Below, piece by piece: positions 30,466 to 42,559 of a stretch of 64,000 nt of DNA; position 1 is the first letter of the stretch, and every line of letters starts with the position of its first letter. Where the stretch lies: positions 496,001 through 560,000 of the forward strand of contig JARUPY010000229.1 in NCBI GenBank assembly GCA_029817715.1, given 5' to 3'. The notes beneath the pieces are model-generated. The model ran no database searches. It saw only the letters and a list, made by a program, of their open reading frames with translations, and was not told the DNA's origin. The position numbers and the translations under genes are program-made. Origin of the DNA: Melastoma dodecandrum. Lineage: Eukaryota > Streptophyta > Magnoliopsida > Myrtales > Melastomataceae.

Positions 30466-33342
30466 TTATTCTATGATATCTCCTGTTGGTTCTGCAGCAT
30501 GGACCTCGTCGTGTTCCGGTTCCTCCGCAGGCTGTTTTGGGTCCAAGAAGCACGGCTGATTTGTCGAGGAGAGGAGCCGAGCCCACATCCGGTCTGTTAT
30601 TACGACCTTGTTCTGATTCTCCGTTATGCGCTGCAAAATCGATGGCGAGAAACAAAGACAGAAATTTAGCTACCACGCGAGGACTATGTAAAGATGGATG
30701 ATTTGAGAGAACGAATGGGTTCCTCACGTAAAATGGAATGTAGGCATGTCTGCCGTTGACGGGGCCGACGGTGAAACCTGTGTATCCGGCCATCGCCCCA
30801 TGGATGGCGCTGTGTGCAAGGAGAGTGCAGTAGACGTTATCAGACGCATTGCTGGGAACGGCACGGATCATGTAAGTAGGATCTGCAAGTCAGAGGGAGA
30901 GAAATGAAATTCCATGATCATCAACCTGGAGAAGATGAATGCACGGTGCCGTGTACTCTGTCCCGTCATAACAAACCTATGTACTTGAGATTTATGGTCA
31001 TCCTTCGTGTTTTAGCAAAATGTTCCTGCAGCATCCCGACACAGAATCTCGATTAAATGCAAGAACAGTTCAAAAATCTTCATTCGGCCAATCCTCCATT
31101 GTTATCCCGGATGAAGAATGTACCTTGATTCGCTGAGATATCCAGAGACCAACGTCCTGGAGCAGCTTGTTTCCAGAGGCATCGGCTTGGTCCATTGTGC
31201 GGATGCTCTCCTTCAAAAGCTCTTGCCCTGCTCCTTCTGCTATGACAATGACCATATGCCCATTCTCTTTAAGCCTTTTCTCGATGTACTCAAATAGCCC
31301 GCCCGGTCCCTCAAGGTAGAATGGAGATTCCGGTATCAAGCAACAGTCCACATCCCGGCTAGCAAGAGTTGCATGCATTGCTATGAAGCCTGCACCAGGT
31401 TGAACATTGTCAATCACGGAAAAAGAGATAAACTATTACATTGAACTCAAGATGATTCAGTCTATGTGAAGCTAACCGCTGTAACGGCCCATTAACTTGA
31501 CAACCCCAACACCATTCTCATGACTTTCTGCCTCGACGTGGGATGCATTGATAGCTCTCTGCGCCTCCTCCACAGCAGTATCAAACCCAAAAGACTTATC
31601 TATCACCTAAAACATCATGCAGAACTTACAAGTGAAAAGGGAAACAAGTGATTCTGGAGAAAAGTCGAGCACTATCGTCGCTCTGAGGATATACCGGGAT
31701 GTCATTGTCGATTGTCTTGGGTATTCCAACAACAGCAACTTTTAGCCCCCGCTTCTTGATTTCCTGACAAGAAGATTCACAGATAAATGATAGTCGATAA
31801 CATTTGGAAGGAAAACATCCGCGATCAAGATGTTAGACCTGAAAAATGACCGAAGCACCTTTCTGTGTTCCATCTCCACCAATAATGTACACCTGGAATG
31901 CAGAACACAAATATGTTTTCAGATAACGTGTCGCTCTGCTCCGCCTTCAGACTATTCATTTTGTGCACAGAGAATCCAGAAACAGAGTTCTACCTGATGG
32001 ATGCCTCGATCTTCTATGCTGTCGACAATCTTTGAGGTGATATGGCCACCTCTTGAAGTTCCAAGAATAGTTCCTCCACGTTTGTGTATGTCGTTTACTA
32101 CCTTGGGGGTCAACATGATTGTGTTTCGGGCATAAAAACCACGATAACCTCCCTGAACAATATACATTGAATGAGTCCAACTGCGAGTGTGCTTCAGATA
32201 TACGAGCTACTGCCGAATTCTCTTACCTCGATCCCAAGAACCCTGCTGACTCCATACATATGGTGCAAGCCGCACACGATCTCCCTGATGACCGTGTTCA
32301 GCCCAGGGCACAGACCTCCACACGTGACGATGCAGGCATGCACGTCATCTGCATCAAAATATACCTGCAGACTAAGAAACGAGTGATTGTCCTGTGCAAC
32401 ACGGACGGTCTCGACACATGTTTAAGAATGATGAGGACCTTCTGTCGGGGTCCAGCTCGTCGGAAATGGGTCCCTCTCGGACTATCCTTTTGAACGACAA
32501 TCTGAGAAAACAAAACTTATAATCAAGATTTCAAATTCATACTAGGGCAGCCCGAAACATTTGGAGATTCGACGGGGACAGCCAGGGCTCATAAACCGAG
32601 CCACAAGATGACAGAGTCAACTAACCTTTTGTGCGACGGTATCATCCATATTGACAAAGTACTGCCTGTTCAACAACAATCAGTCGTACAATCATGCAAA
32701 AGTCATTCCCAAAGATCGACCACAGCTTATCCGAGGATCAAGCAAAAGATAATCTGCAATTTCCAACTTACTTCACCACGGAATACGAAGGATTGTCTTG
32801 CAGGGGATTGGGATATATCTGCCAAAATCAAAATCAGGCAACAGAGTCAGAAACAAAGTCTAGCCGAGCTCGGAAAACCCAAACTACAACCGCAGTGTCG
32901 GCACTTCCGCCGCAGTTTGACTCTATACCACTCGATCCTTGATTTCGCGTGCAGCAATGCAAATTCAAACTTCCCCACCATACTAAACCGCCTAAAGGAC
33001 AATCCGGGAACTCGAATTCCGCGGCCTCTAAAACGGCCACCACATTCTCTCGGAAAAAAAAGGACAGGAAAAGTAAAAGGGAAAAGTAAGAGCCGGAGGG
33101 ATTACGGGGAGTTGAGGGATGTAATCACACAAGTGGGGGACATCCTCGAGGACGTAACCGGCGGGTCCCTCGACGATCTTCCTATCCAGACCGGTGGGGG
33201 AGGAGTGGACGTGGCCGTTGTCGGAGGAGCAACGGCGGTGGTGGGCGGTGGGAGAGGGGGAGGTGTCGGGGTCGAAGCAGCGGACTTTTGGGGTGGCGAG
33301 GCGGGAGGCAGAGGTGGTAGTGGAATTAGAGTAGGTGTCCAT
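30466..33342 (-). CDS. PFK: ATP-dependent 6-phosphofructokinase (plant PFK)
   Basis: Thirteen exons: 33342-33106, 32818-32772, 32665-32626, 32501-32439, 32364-32227, 32152-31994, 31892-31839, 31763-31695, 31606-31477, 31389-31124, 31025-30977, 30882-30728 and 30630-30466, giving 523 aa in consistent phase. It phosphorylates fructose-6-phosphate with ATP in glycolysis. Visible motifs: [10 protein letters not shown] and [18 protein letters not shown] (plant N-terminal region), [50 protein letters not shown] (ATP site), [11 protein letters not shown] (catalytic Asp block), [39 protein letters not shown] and [14 protein letters not shown]. No transit peptide is obvious, which suggests the cytosolic PFK3/6/7-like group. 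One deviation is GGHITSKIV where GGHDTSKIV is usual. The first exon has a Ser/Thr/His-rich low-complexity lead. Confidence 0.95.
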
Positions 33343-34342
33343 GTAGTCGTAGGAAGGTGGATGGTGATTGATGGTAAGAGCGCCGGGGAGTTGGGTGGGG
33401 GGGGGACATAATTTGTAGGATGCCGGTCTGATGAATTTGTGGAGGAGAGGGGAGGGAGGTGGGGAGTTTGACCTGGGGGTAAAGAAAGCGATGTTCTGCT
33501 TTTTTTTCCCTCTTTTTTTTTTCTTGCCGCATACACGTCAGCAGTTTTAAGGGGCTTAGCTCAGCGGGTTTTCGTTCGGTTGTTGTTTGTCCGAATTTCT
33601 GCGCGTGCGTTTGGGGGGGCTACATCAATCAATCTTACGGCCTATTTCTTCTGGGCCCTCCGCAGCAGCATTTGGTAAAAATATTATTTATGCGGGGGGG
33701 ATGCGCGTGCATGATTGCATTGCACCTCTCATGACCAAAAAGGGTGAGGAGGATTTTTATATGTCCGAAGTAGTTTTAAATTCACTATTGTATTGTAATA
33801 ACCAACCGGATTCCCACACTAACGAGATTATCCGAACAACAAGAGGTGCATCACGTGTTGGTGAACCGACGATATGCACATCTTTCAATTTATTTCCCCG
33901 TTAACTACTCGTACATCTTGAATGGCTCCGTTTGGATTTTGGGGAGGGAAAGAAAAAGAACGGAAAACGTAATTCCTCATAATATGCCTCTCAATCCCTC
34001 TAATGTTCATCATCGTTACTGCATTAATGAAAATCTTCTAAACTAATACTCACGTCGGATTGTTCATGTTTACTAGTCAAATATTTATTAAATATTAAAA
34101 AAATTAACTTTTTTATTTAATTTAAAGAAGAAAAATTTTCAAGTTTTGATTTGTTAATGTTAAAAGGAAATTACATAAAGGAGAATATTTCCTGCCGTCT
34201 GTTTTGGGCCCCAACTGAAAGAAGGAAAACCCTGCGGCCATTTTGGGGTCCGTCCCTTGCACTCCTATACCTATCAATCCCCGCCGTCACCGTTCCGGCC
34301 GCCGCGAGCTTCCTAGGGTTTAATCATCTCCTCTCTCTCCTC
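33343..34342. promoter_or_regulatory. Shared upstream region between divergent PFK and alpha-MPP genes
   Basis: About 1 kb separates two start codons pointing away from each other. It has a pyrimidine-rich stretch next to PFK (33500-33530), an AT-rich middle (34050-34150) and a CT-rich leader before alpha-MPP (34320-34340). I see no clear TATA box on either side. The GGGGCTTAGCTCAGC at 33551 is not a tRNA. Confidence 0.4.
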
Positions 34343-37300
34343 ATGTACAGAACCGCTTCTTCCCGACTGCGTTCCGTCAAGGTCAGTCCCTCCCGGTGAT
34401 CCCCAATTTCACCGTTCTCTTCTTCTCCAGCTTCTACTATTAGGCTATAGTCTCTTTGGGATTTGGATTGATTCGGTGGTACCTGCGATAGGGTCGAGTC
34501 GGGAATGCCACTCGTTATGCCACCTCGAGCGCGGCCGTCACGTCGAGTTCGTCCTCTGGGGGTTTGTTTAGCTGGCTGACGGGGGAGAGGTCCAGCTCCC
34601 TCCCTCCCCTTGAGGTGCCGCTGCCTGGGGTGTCCCTCCCGGCCGCTATCCCTGATTATGTCGAACCGTCCAAGACAAGGATAACCACCCTTGCTAATGG
34701 AGCGAAGATAGCTTCGGAGATGTCTACTGTAAGTCTAGGGGGCTTGTGTAGTTGATGGTTGGTTACGTTGTAGCTGCTCGATGGTTCTTATGGTCGCGGT
34801 CCTTGCCCAGAATCCTGCAGCGTCGATAGGGCTGTACCTGGATTGCGGGTCAATTTACGAGACGCCTTCGACGTGTGGGTCCACACACCTCCTGGAGCGA
34901 ATGGCGTTTAAGAGTACAGGGAATAGGAGTCACCTGCGCATTGTTAGGGAAGTAGAGGCAATTGGAGGTAATGTGGCAGCTTCGGCATCGAGGGAGCAGA
35001 TGGGTTACACCTTTGATGCCCTGCGGACCTACATTCCTGAGATGGTGGAGCTGCTTATTGACAGTGTGAGGAACCCTGTGTTCCTGGAGTGGGAGGTCAA
35101 TGAAGAGGTATGAAGTGATGTTTGTTCTGCTGATTACTGGGCTTTTGCTCCGTTTTTCATGTGTAGCATCCAATTCGAACACTGGCTTGTATGTCTTCTA
35201 AGATAAAACTATCTTGGGGCAGATTTAGGCCTTCTCTTTCCAATATCAGGAAAGGTGGTTCCTTAATCAGAAAAGTGACCTGAGTTATACATAATTTTGA
35301 TACCTTTGTCGGCACGGGTTTATGTGTAGAGGTCTTATATGGCTTCGAGTCGGCAATACCAAAACTTGCTTTACTCGCCAGCTGGCAAAATATGATTGAT
35401 TTATTTAAAATTAGTTTAGGCTTTTGACACCTCATGTATGTGTCATTTGTTGTTTATTATAGTTTAGACTTTACTGTAATTGTGCAGCTGCGGAAGTTAA
35501 AAGCTGAACTTGGGGAACTTTCTAACAATCCTCAAGGCTTGCTTTTGGAGGCTATTCATTCCGCTGGTTATTCTGGTGCCCTGGCAAATCCCTTATTGGC
35601 TCCCGAATCGGCTTTAAACAGAATGGATAGCAGCATTTTGGAAGAGTTTGTGGCTGTAAGTTGTTATTTATTTCAGTAAAGCCTAGAATTGCTGCTTAGA
35701 TTATGATTCCTCTGGTCTCTATTATAAAACCTCTTAGTGCTTCTTATCTTGTCGGTAACACAAACAATTTTATTCCTTCTTTCAGAAAAACTATACAGCT
35801 CCTAGGATGGTCCTTGCAGCTTCAGGTGTAGAACACGAAGATCTTTTGTCAATTGCCGAGCCACTTCTTTCTGACCTTCCGCAAGTGCCCCGCCCCACAG
35901 AACCATTTTCTGAATATGTTGGTGGTGATTTCCGACAACAGGCTGATTCACCGGTAACCATCTTGTCTGTTCCGTTGATCCTCACAAAAACACGATGTTG
36001 AAAAAGGGAAATGACTGACCGTTCTCTCACCGTTGTTGACGTCTGATGCAGTGCACACATGTTGCTCTTGCTTTTGAGCTTCCAGGTGGATGGCTCAAGG
36101 AGAAGGATGCCATCATAATGACTGTAATTCAGGTTACGTAACGATTCTTTTACCCCTGAAACATGTTAGAAATCCATTCTGTCTCAACTGTCTGATTTTC
36201 TTTTATGTTATGTTTGGGAGATTGAAGAGGGAAAAGAAAATGGAGCGGAAAAATTGTAAAAAGTAGAGAGAGTTATGTGAGGCCCACGAGAAAAGTGTGG
36301 AAATGGATGGAATTGGAAGATGAGATGAAAAAGTGGGGAAATATTGTGAGGAGGGTTTGGGGGTTTTCCCTCCCCATTTTCTCCCCAACCCCCCTCTCCC
36401 AAACACTGTATTAATCTCAGGATTTGGATTTCTGTGGAATGACTAAAGTAATATTTGGTTGCACATTTTCTTTTCAGATGCTTATGGGAGGTGGCGGTTC
36501 TTTTTCTGCTGGTGGTCCTGGAAAGGGGATGCATTCTAGACTTTGTTAGTTTGCTGCCTCATTTTGTCAATGCGTTTTTTCCTCCTTTTACGGTTTTCCT
36601 TTACCCGGTGATGTTTGAATTGACTGTCTGCAGTTTTGAAATCCCTACTCATATCTCTTTATGATTGCAGATCTGCGTGTCTTGAATGAGTACCAACAGA
36701 TTCAATCCTTTTCGGCATTCAACAGTATTTTCAATAAAACTGGGTTATTTGGCATTTATGCTAGCTCTGTAAGGCACTTTTTTCACAGTAGACATTTCTT
36801 GGAACCCTATTTTATGCACTCTGGGAATTTCTAACCACCTCTTTTTATGCCTTTGTAATCAAAGAGCTCCGACTTCATTGGAAAAGCAGTTGACGTGGCT
36901 GCTGAAGAATTGATTGCACTTGCAACTCCTGGACAAGGTGAATTGACCAACCTTTCCTTGTTTCCCTCATGTAGTAATTTCTGGGCTGACGTTTGCAGAT
37001 TCTTCTTTGATCTCGCAGTAACTCCAGTGCAGCTAAAACGTGCCAAGGAGGCTACTAAGTCGGCTGTTCTTATGAATTTGGAATCCCGGGTAATGCCCCA
37101 TCTTATCTTTAATTTAGACTGACACTGAGCTAGCACAGAGATGGCACAGCCTTCATGTGCTGTGGGGTTGAGCCCAATGAAACCGAGTACAATTAGCTTC
37201 GTTTCCATATATTAGAACTTCCCGTTGTGCTTCTTCTCCCAAGTCGTTATAGGTCTGGGCTGTTTTTGTTGCAGATGATAGTTTCAGAAGACATTGGAAG

Positions 37301-37754
37301 GCAGGTCTTAACATTTGGAGAGAGGTATGAAAACCTTTGGTTTATATAACCAGACATCGTTGCTGTGGAATTATCAGCATTGCCCTCATTATTCTCAAGG
37401 ACTCCTTTTCTCGTCTACATCTGCCTGCAATTTCACCACTTAGCATTTTTGCGCATTAATGAATAAGTCCGCAAGTGCTTGAATCGAAGTGTGTCTTTTA
37501 CCAGGAAGCCCATTGAACATTTCCTGAAAGATGTGGAGAAAATCACCGTAGACGATATCACAAACGTTGCCCGGAAAATGCTGTCGTCACCTCTGACCAT
37601 GGCTTCGTATGGGGATGGTAAGGCGTAAAACTAACGAACAATATGTGATATCATTTCCATCTGGATTCTCATAACTCGGTCGTTGCGTCTCTACTTGTCA
37701 GTGATCCATGTCCCAGGCTACGAATCAGTTAGCAGAAAATTTTATGCGAAATGA
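34343..37754 (+). CDS. Mitochondrial processing peptidase alpha subunit
   Basis: Thirteen exons: 34343-34381, 34492-34728, 34811-35107, 35488-35655, 35786-35953, 36052-36132, 36478-36544, 36671-36768, 36865-36937, 37019-37089, 37275-37324, 37505-37617 and 37702-37754, giving 504 aa (plant alpha-MPP is about 503). In plants this subunit recognises presequences and is also a core protein of the cytochrome bc1 complex in the inner membrane. The Arg/Ser-rich N-terminus ([13 protein letters not shown]) is a presequence. [16 protein letters not shown] opens the M16 fold. The catalytic HxxEH site is degenerate here (THLLERM), as expected for alpha. The substrate-binding glycine-rich loop is [19 protein letters not shown] at exons 7-8. 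The C-terminus [12 protein letters not shown] is typical. Confidence 0.96.
36211..36405. mobile_element. MITE-like inverted-repeat insertion in alpha-MPP intron 6
   Basis: The segment begins TGTTTGGGAG and ends with its exact inverse CTCCCAAACA, 195 bp apart, with further purine/pyrimidine symmetry just inside (GAGGGAAAAGAAAATGGAG against CCCCATTTTCTCCCC). It is non-coding and sits wholly inside the intron. I find no convincing target duplication, so the superfamily is open. Confidence 0.55.
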
Positions 37755-37825
37755 GGGCCGTAATCACTGACTAGCACCGGGGTTGGCTCAAACCCTCTTG
37801 CTGGATGTGTCTAACAACCCAGTGC

Positions 37826-37831
37826 AATAAA
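37826..37831 (+). terminator. Candidate poly(A) signal of alpha-MPP
   Basis: AATAAA in AGTGCAATAAAAGG, about 70 bp past the stop. Confidence 0.55.
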
Positions 37832-37839
37832 AGGTAGGA

Positions 37840-40800
37840 AGAGGTGATTATGCTTGTGCATTGTCTTTGCCGGGAACTGCTCCGCTGCTTTGAGATTGAA
37901 GGGTGGTGCATTTTATCCATTTTCCTTCTTTGTGGGGGGATCCTCGAGGGACCCGACAAAAGATTTTGTTTCACATGTAATTCGACCTTCTCTGTTATAA
38001 TTTCATTTCACAGAACATCAAATGCTAGTTTCTTGTCTATGCTTTTTTCTTTTTCTCTTTAGATTTTACTCAATTTGCAAAATCGATGGGGAAGGTGGTG
38101 GAAGCCCGCGTCAGAGGATGCATTTTGTTAACACATCCACTCGCCTCCACCCCCGAGGGAAAAACCCTAATCCCGACTCCTTTTTATAAAACCTCGCAGA
38201 TGACCCTTCGCCCCCGTCAAATTCTGCAATCCCCTCCTCTTTCGATCTTTCCGTCTCTCTGCTCTTGCAATCGTTTTGAATTGGGGTTCTTCCTGTGTTG
38301 ATCGATTCGTCGCCTTTTTGCCTTTTTTTATTTTAAACATGAAGACAAGCAGGCTGGGCTCGGCATATGGCCGGTCCCATATTTATTTTAAATGTGCTCA
38401 AAAACGGTGCAACCCAAAAATGTGCTCGTGTGTGACCTGTTCAATCCAAAAAGGGTGCTTGTAAGTCTGGGCTTGGGTTTGAGGGGGTGTGTTGAAAAGG
38501 GTTGCTATATAGCAAACCCAATCCCACATGAATAGAGAAATGAATCCGGTTTAGCATATATAGTTTAGGGATTACTCCCTCTAATCCCCTCTATACATGG
38601 AACCCCGCTAGGCTGTGTTTTAGGGGAAGGTGGGCAGTTGTGCTTCAATTTTAAGTTGGACATTCTCAACAATCATCTTCCTTACTTTTTTTTTTGGCAT
38701 CGACAGTTGTATTTGATCTTGGAACGGCTGAAGGTATGCGACTTTGGCTAATAGAACGATCGAATTTGCTGCCCCGAAACATCCCAACGTTTCTGATAAT
38801 CTGAAGAAGAAACTAGAAATTAGGCTTAGAGGACTGAGACCCTGAACAGCAAGAGTGCCATCCCTACATCTAAATCTCGGCAGGGACTTGGTTCTCTCTA
38901 GGAGATTGGACCACCCGGTTAGGAATCCGGCCTGACCCCCCTCATTGGAGTGGGTATCACAGCCACGCTCAGATGAAATCTTTGATGATTCCATCATACA
39001 TGATGGAGTTGCGAAAACTTGGATCCGTTTGCCTTTGTCAGCCCTTGTCTTGTCAGGACAGTATTAGGAAATTTTAGAATTCCCACTACTGGAACAATTG
39101 CAATGGATCAATCTGCATTCATGTGAAGGAATTGCCTCTTGGAGACTTGACGGGTGAATGTGGACTCCCAAAATCCTGCATGTACTACTATTGTATCTTT
39201 CTCCTGCGATATTAGACGAAGGAAACCGTAATACTGTGGAAGGTGATCTCCCCCGAGCAACACCACGCCTGGTGCTGGGTTGTGCTTTGGGTGCAATGCA
39301 AGGGAAGCGTCAGCTGAAGCACTAGATGCTGTCATGTATGCTGTGGGTGATTGAAGCTCTGCATTACTGCTGCTTCGAGGCTGCAAAAGTATTGGGAGAA
39401 CTCCCTCCGGAACCCCAGATCACTACTACTGAACCCGAATGTTGTTCGAATCCTAGCCGAATGAAATTTTTAACTCGGGGTGGACATTACAATCTTAGTT
39501 CCCCGACCAAGGAAGGATACACAAACCACATTTTTCTCTATGTAAAAATTCAAATTCCAATGGTAGATGTCTCTCCTCTCCTCTCCTCCGAATGTTCCAA
39601 GAAAAAAGACCAAAACAATCTCAGTTTCCCTTTATCCGCCTCAACCGAAAAATGGGCGTCCGTTTTCTTTTACTAGTATTTCAAATGTATAGTTAATCGG
39701 ACACGTCAAGTTTTTTATTCATTTCAAATTTTGATAGCATCAGACGAAGGTGGTTTCCTCAATCTGGGCGGTCGTACAATAATAATAATAGATTATTAAT
39801 TTTTTTTTTTTTGAGTGGAAAGACAAGGTGGGATGACGAAAGCAAGGGATCCCATCCCCATCTTCTTACCTTCTCGTAGTACCAAGAGCTATTTGTTTGT
39901 TTGTTTGTTTTTCTTTAATCTTATTCGTATGGTTTGATTTTGAACCAAAACGGGCACATGCACTGTTCCCGTGCTCTTTTATTAATCAGATTGATTCCTT
40001 ATGTTCACCATCAGTAATTACAAAAAAAAAAAAAACCCACAAACATACGTGGATAGATAGATAGATAGACATGTATAGGTCCACTAAAACCATCGTTAAT
40101 TTAAAAAAAAACGATTTGGTAAAATTGCGTGTCTCCATGAAGGGGAGAGCACGTGAGAGGCGTAAAGTAAAAGATGATCGCAAAGTCATGTGGATGGATG
40201 GAGTCCAATAACCCTAAAGAACTTTCTTCTGAACGAACAAGTCCTTTTTAAGGAAATATCAATCATGGACATCACCAACCCCATCAATCACATCAAATCA
40301 TACCCCTAATCATTTGCATTCCCCCCTCTTCTCCTTAATATATATATGTATATATGTGTTTGTCCATAGAACATGGAACACAAGTCACCAATTGGATTTA
40401 AACTTCATCATGATTATGTCTCTCCCTGATATGACTCTCAAAGCATAAACAACTAACACTGTTAAGCACGCCATGTATATACATATATATAGTAAGAGGG
40501 AGTGCCCAGTTCTCTCTCTCTCTCTGATTTTTTTTTTTTAAGTTTTTTCTTTGTTACCCAAAAAATCCCATAATATTAATATTGTTTCCCCAATTCCTGG
40601 AAAGTTTCTCCGAAAACAAAAGGAGGAAATTCCCCCACTGAGATTTGTGGAGTTTTTGATGATTTTACAACATCAATCAGATACACTCTTTCTTTTCTTC
40701 TTTTTTCTTGGCTAATAATGGATGTTGGTGTTTTTGCTCCAAAGAACAATAAGACATTGGAAAAAAAAAACACATCTGGTTGGTTGATGGTTGATGTTTC

Positions 40801-41092
40801 TGCTAGGATTTAGTGGGCTCTTGTTTTGGACTAATGGGCCCTTCATTGAGGCCCATGAAGACGACCATAAAGCCTAATTCCTCAAAGCCCATGCGTTCAG
40901 AAGTCCAGTCCATCAAGGCCCAACATCCCACCTAAATTTCCCTTTCTTCATTGTAGTATTTATTACAAAGGGGGGGGGGGGGGGGGGGGGGGTGCGCCCC
41001 ATGCATGAGTTTCTCCGCTAAAGCTATTTGCATCCTTTCTTTTGCATAGCCGTCCCGTGACTAATTTTATTCTACGTGGGATTGTTTCCGGA
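37840..41092. other. Intergenic DNA with no recognised gene
   Basis: Short open frames at 38086-38301, 38620-38997 (minus), 39108-39386 (minus) and 39326-39676 have no known domain and mutually overlap. Simple sequence is frequent: TA dinucleotides near 40340-40370 and 40480-40495, CT repeats near 40515, and a 23-base G run at 40970-40992. Gypsy element C starts at 41093. Confidence 0.5.
40970..40992 (+). repeat. Poly(G) run of 23 bases
   Basis: Uninterrupted G from 40970 to 40992, flanked by TTACAAA and TGCGCC. It could form a G-quadruplex; its length is also liable to sequencing error. Confidence 0.9.
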
Positions 41093-41573
41093 CGAAACAC
41101 GTCGCGATATAACAGGGACTAACACAGAATTAAAGAAATGTGATCGCTAAGACTTTAAATAGACAGTAATGTAAAGATAAAGAACAAAAGCACACGAACA
41201 TGAACACAAACACTTACTTCCATTTCTGAAGAAAAGATTACAGAGAGACAACTAAATAGCCCTTCAGGGTCTTCGAATGATTGTCGTGTATTTATTACAA
41301 ATGACTACACACATATTTATACTAACATTTATCCTATCTGGACAACAACCGCTAATAAAACCGCTAACGTAACTGCTAATACAACTGCTATACATATTTT
41401 GCACATGTTGTATTTACACTAACTGCACACCATCTACTTCAACTCTTCCGTACTTTGACATGTCCTGCTTCTACTTCTTTGAACTACGATAGAATGCTCC
41501 TTCAACCGCATCTAACATCACAATGATGGGTCTTACCATCATTAAAGCCCAAAATGGCTTTACTGTGTAAACA
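41093..41573 (-). mobile_element. 3' LTR of element C (481 bp)
   Basis: From TGTTTCCGGACGAAACACG to TGTGTAAACA. It matches 48274-48827 through GATGAAACACGTCGCGATAT-like, AAGAAATGTGATC and CCGCTAA-type repeats. Immediately inside, GGGAGGGAGGCTAAA (minus sense) is a polypurine tract. Confidence 0.8.
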
Positions 41574-42559
41574 TTTAGCCTCCCTCCCTCATGTGACACA
41601 TATCACCTTTTCGAAAAAAACGTTTCGACTGTAGGGATTTTAAGTTCGCCTGCCTTTTCCAGAGAGCACACGTTCCATCTTCCTCATTCTTCTCACTCAA
41701 GCCAAGAAAACTCCCGAAACCCTAAAATCACCATGTCCTGCATTCCCATCTGCTCTTTTACTGAAATCAGCAGACTTGTGTTAAGCCTTGCCTATTTTGC
41801 ATCGACACTTAATGCTCATTACTTTCCTTGAAAATTTTGTTGATCATGAATTAATTAGATGGCATTATTACCCATTACATGACACTTATTGCTCGTTACT
41901 TTTCAAAATCTTCACCGTTTCACGAGGTGATAAGGCTAACCAGGTCCTGTATCAATAAATAAAGTTGTTAAGATTCCGAGAATCTCACCACAGTGAATCA
42001 GACAATTAAGATTTTCGAAATCCTGAAAATTAATATTCCGCATTAAATTTTCAACCTATGGATAGAGCCTTTCAGAAGACAAACTCCATCTTCTTCATTT
42101 GCCCTACTTGCTTCTTTCATAATGTTCGTCGAGAAGCTTTTTCTTTGAAAACCATCTCTTCGAAAACAAAGCCTAAGTTCACAACCTTAAATCCCTTTAA
42201 AGCCTAGGTTCACAACCTTAGGCAAGGGATTTCTTGCATTTCTTCTCTCGCCTCCACCTAGGTAGTGGAAGAATGCCGAGTTGAAAAGGAATTTCTTCTA
42301 TTTCATTTAAGATAGAGGAGAACGAGATAGATGGAGAGTTCAAAATTTCTCATTCTCGACCTATCCCACTTGCCGTAGGGGAGGACTTGGTGGTGCTCTT
42401 CAGAAGGATGAGCACAACAACGGGGGAACTAGGAGGGATTCCAAGGATGTAGTGCAACAGAGCCTACTAGGAGGGATTCCAAGGATTCACAACTAATTGT
42501 GAATCGCCATAAATGGTACAACAATGAGCTTTGAGATCGATCAAAGTACGTAAATCCAA

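Noticed and set aside
32608..33411. 267-codon plus-strand open frame with a Gly-rich end
   Set aside because: It is the complement of PFK exons 1-3; the Gly run mirrors the Ser/Pro-rich first exon.
33551..33620. GGGGCTTAGCTCAGC looked like a tRNA 5' half
   Set aside because: No TTCGA-type T-arm or matching acceptor stem follows in the next 80 bases.
38620..39386. Two minus-strand open frames of 125 and 92 codons
   Set aside because: No domain, no splice-linked partners and no codon character; probably chance frames in intergenic DNA.
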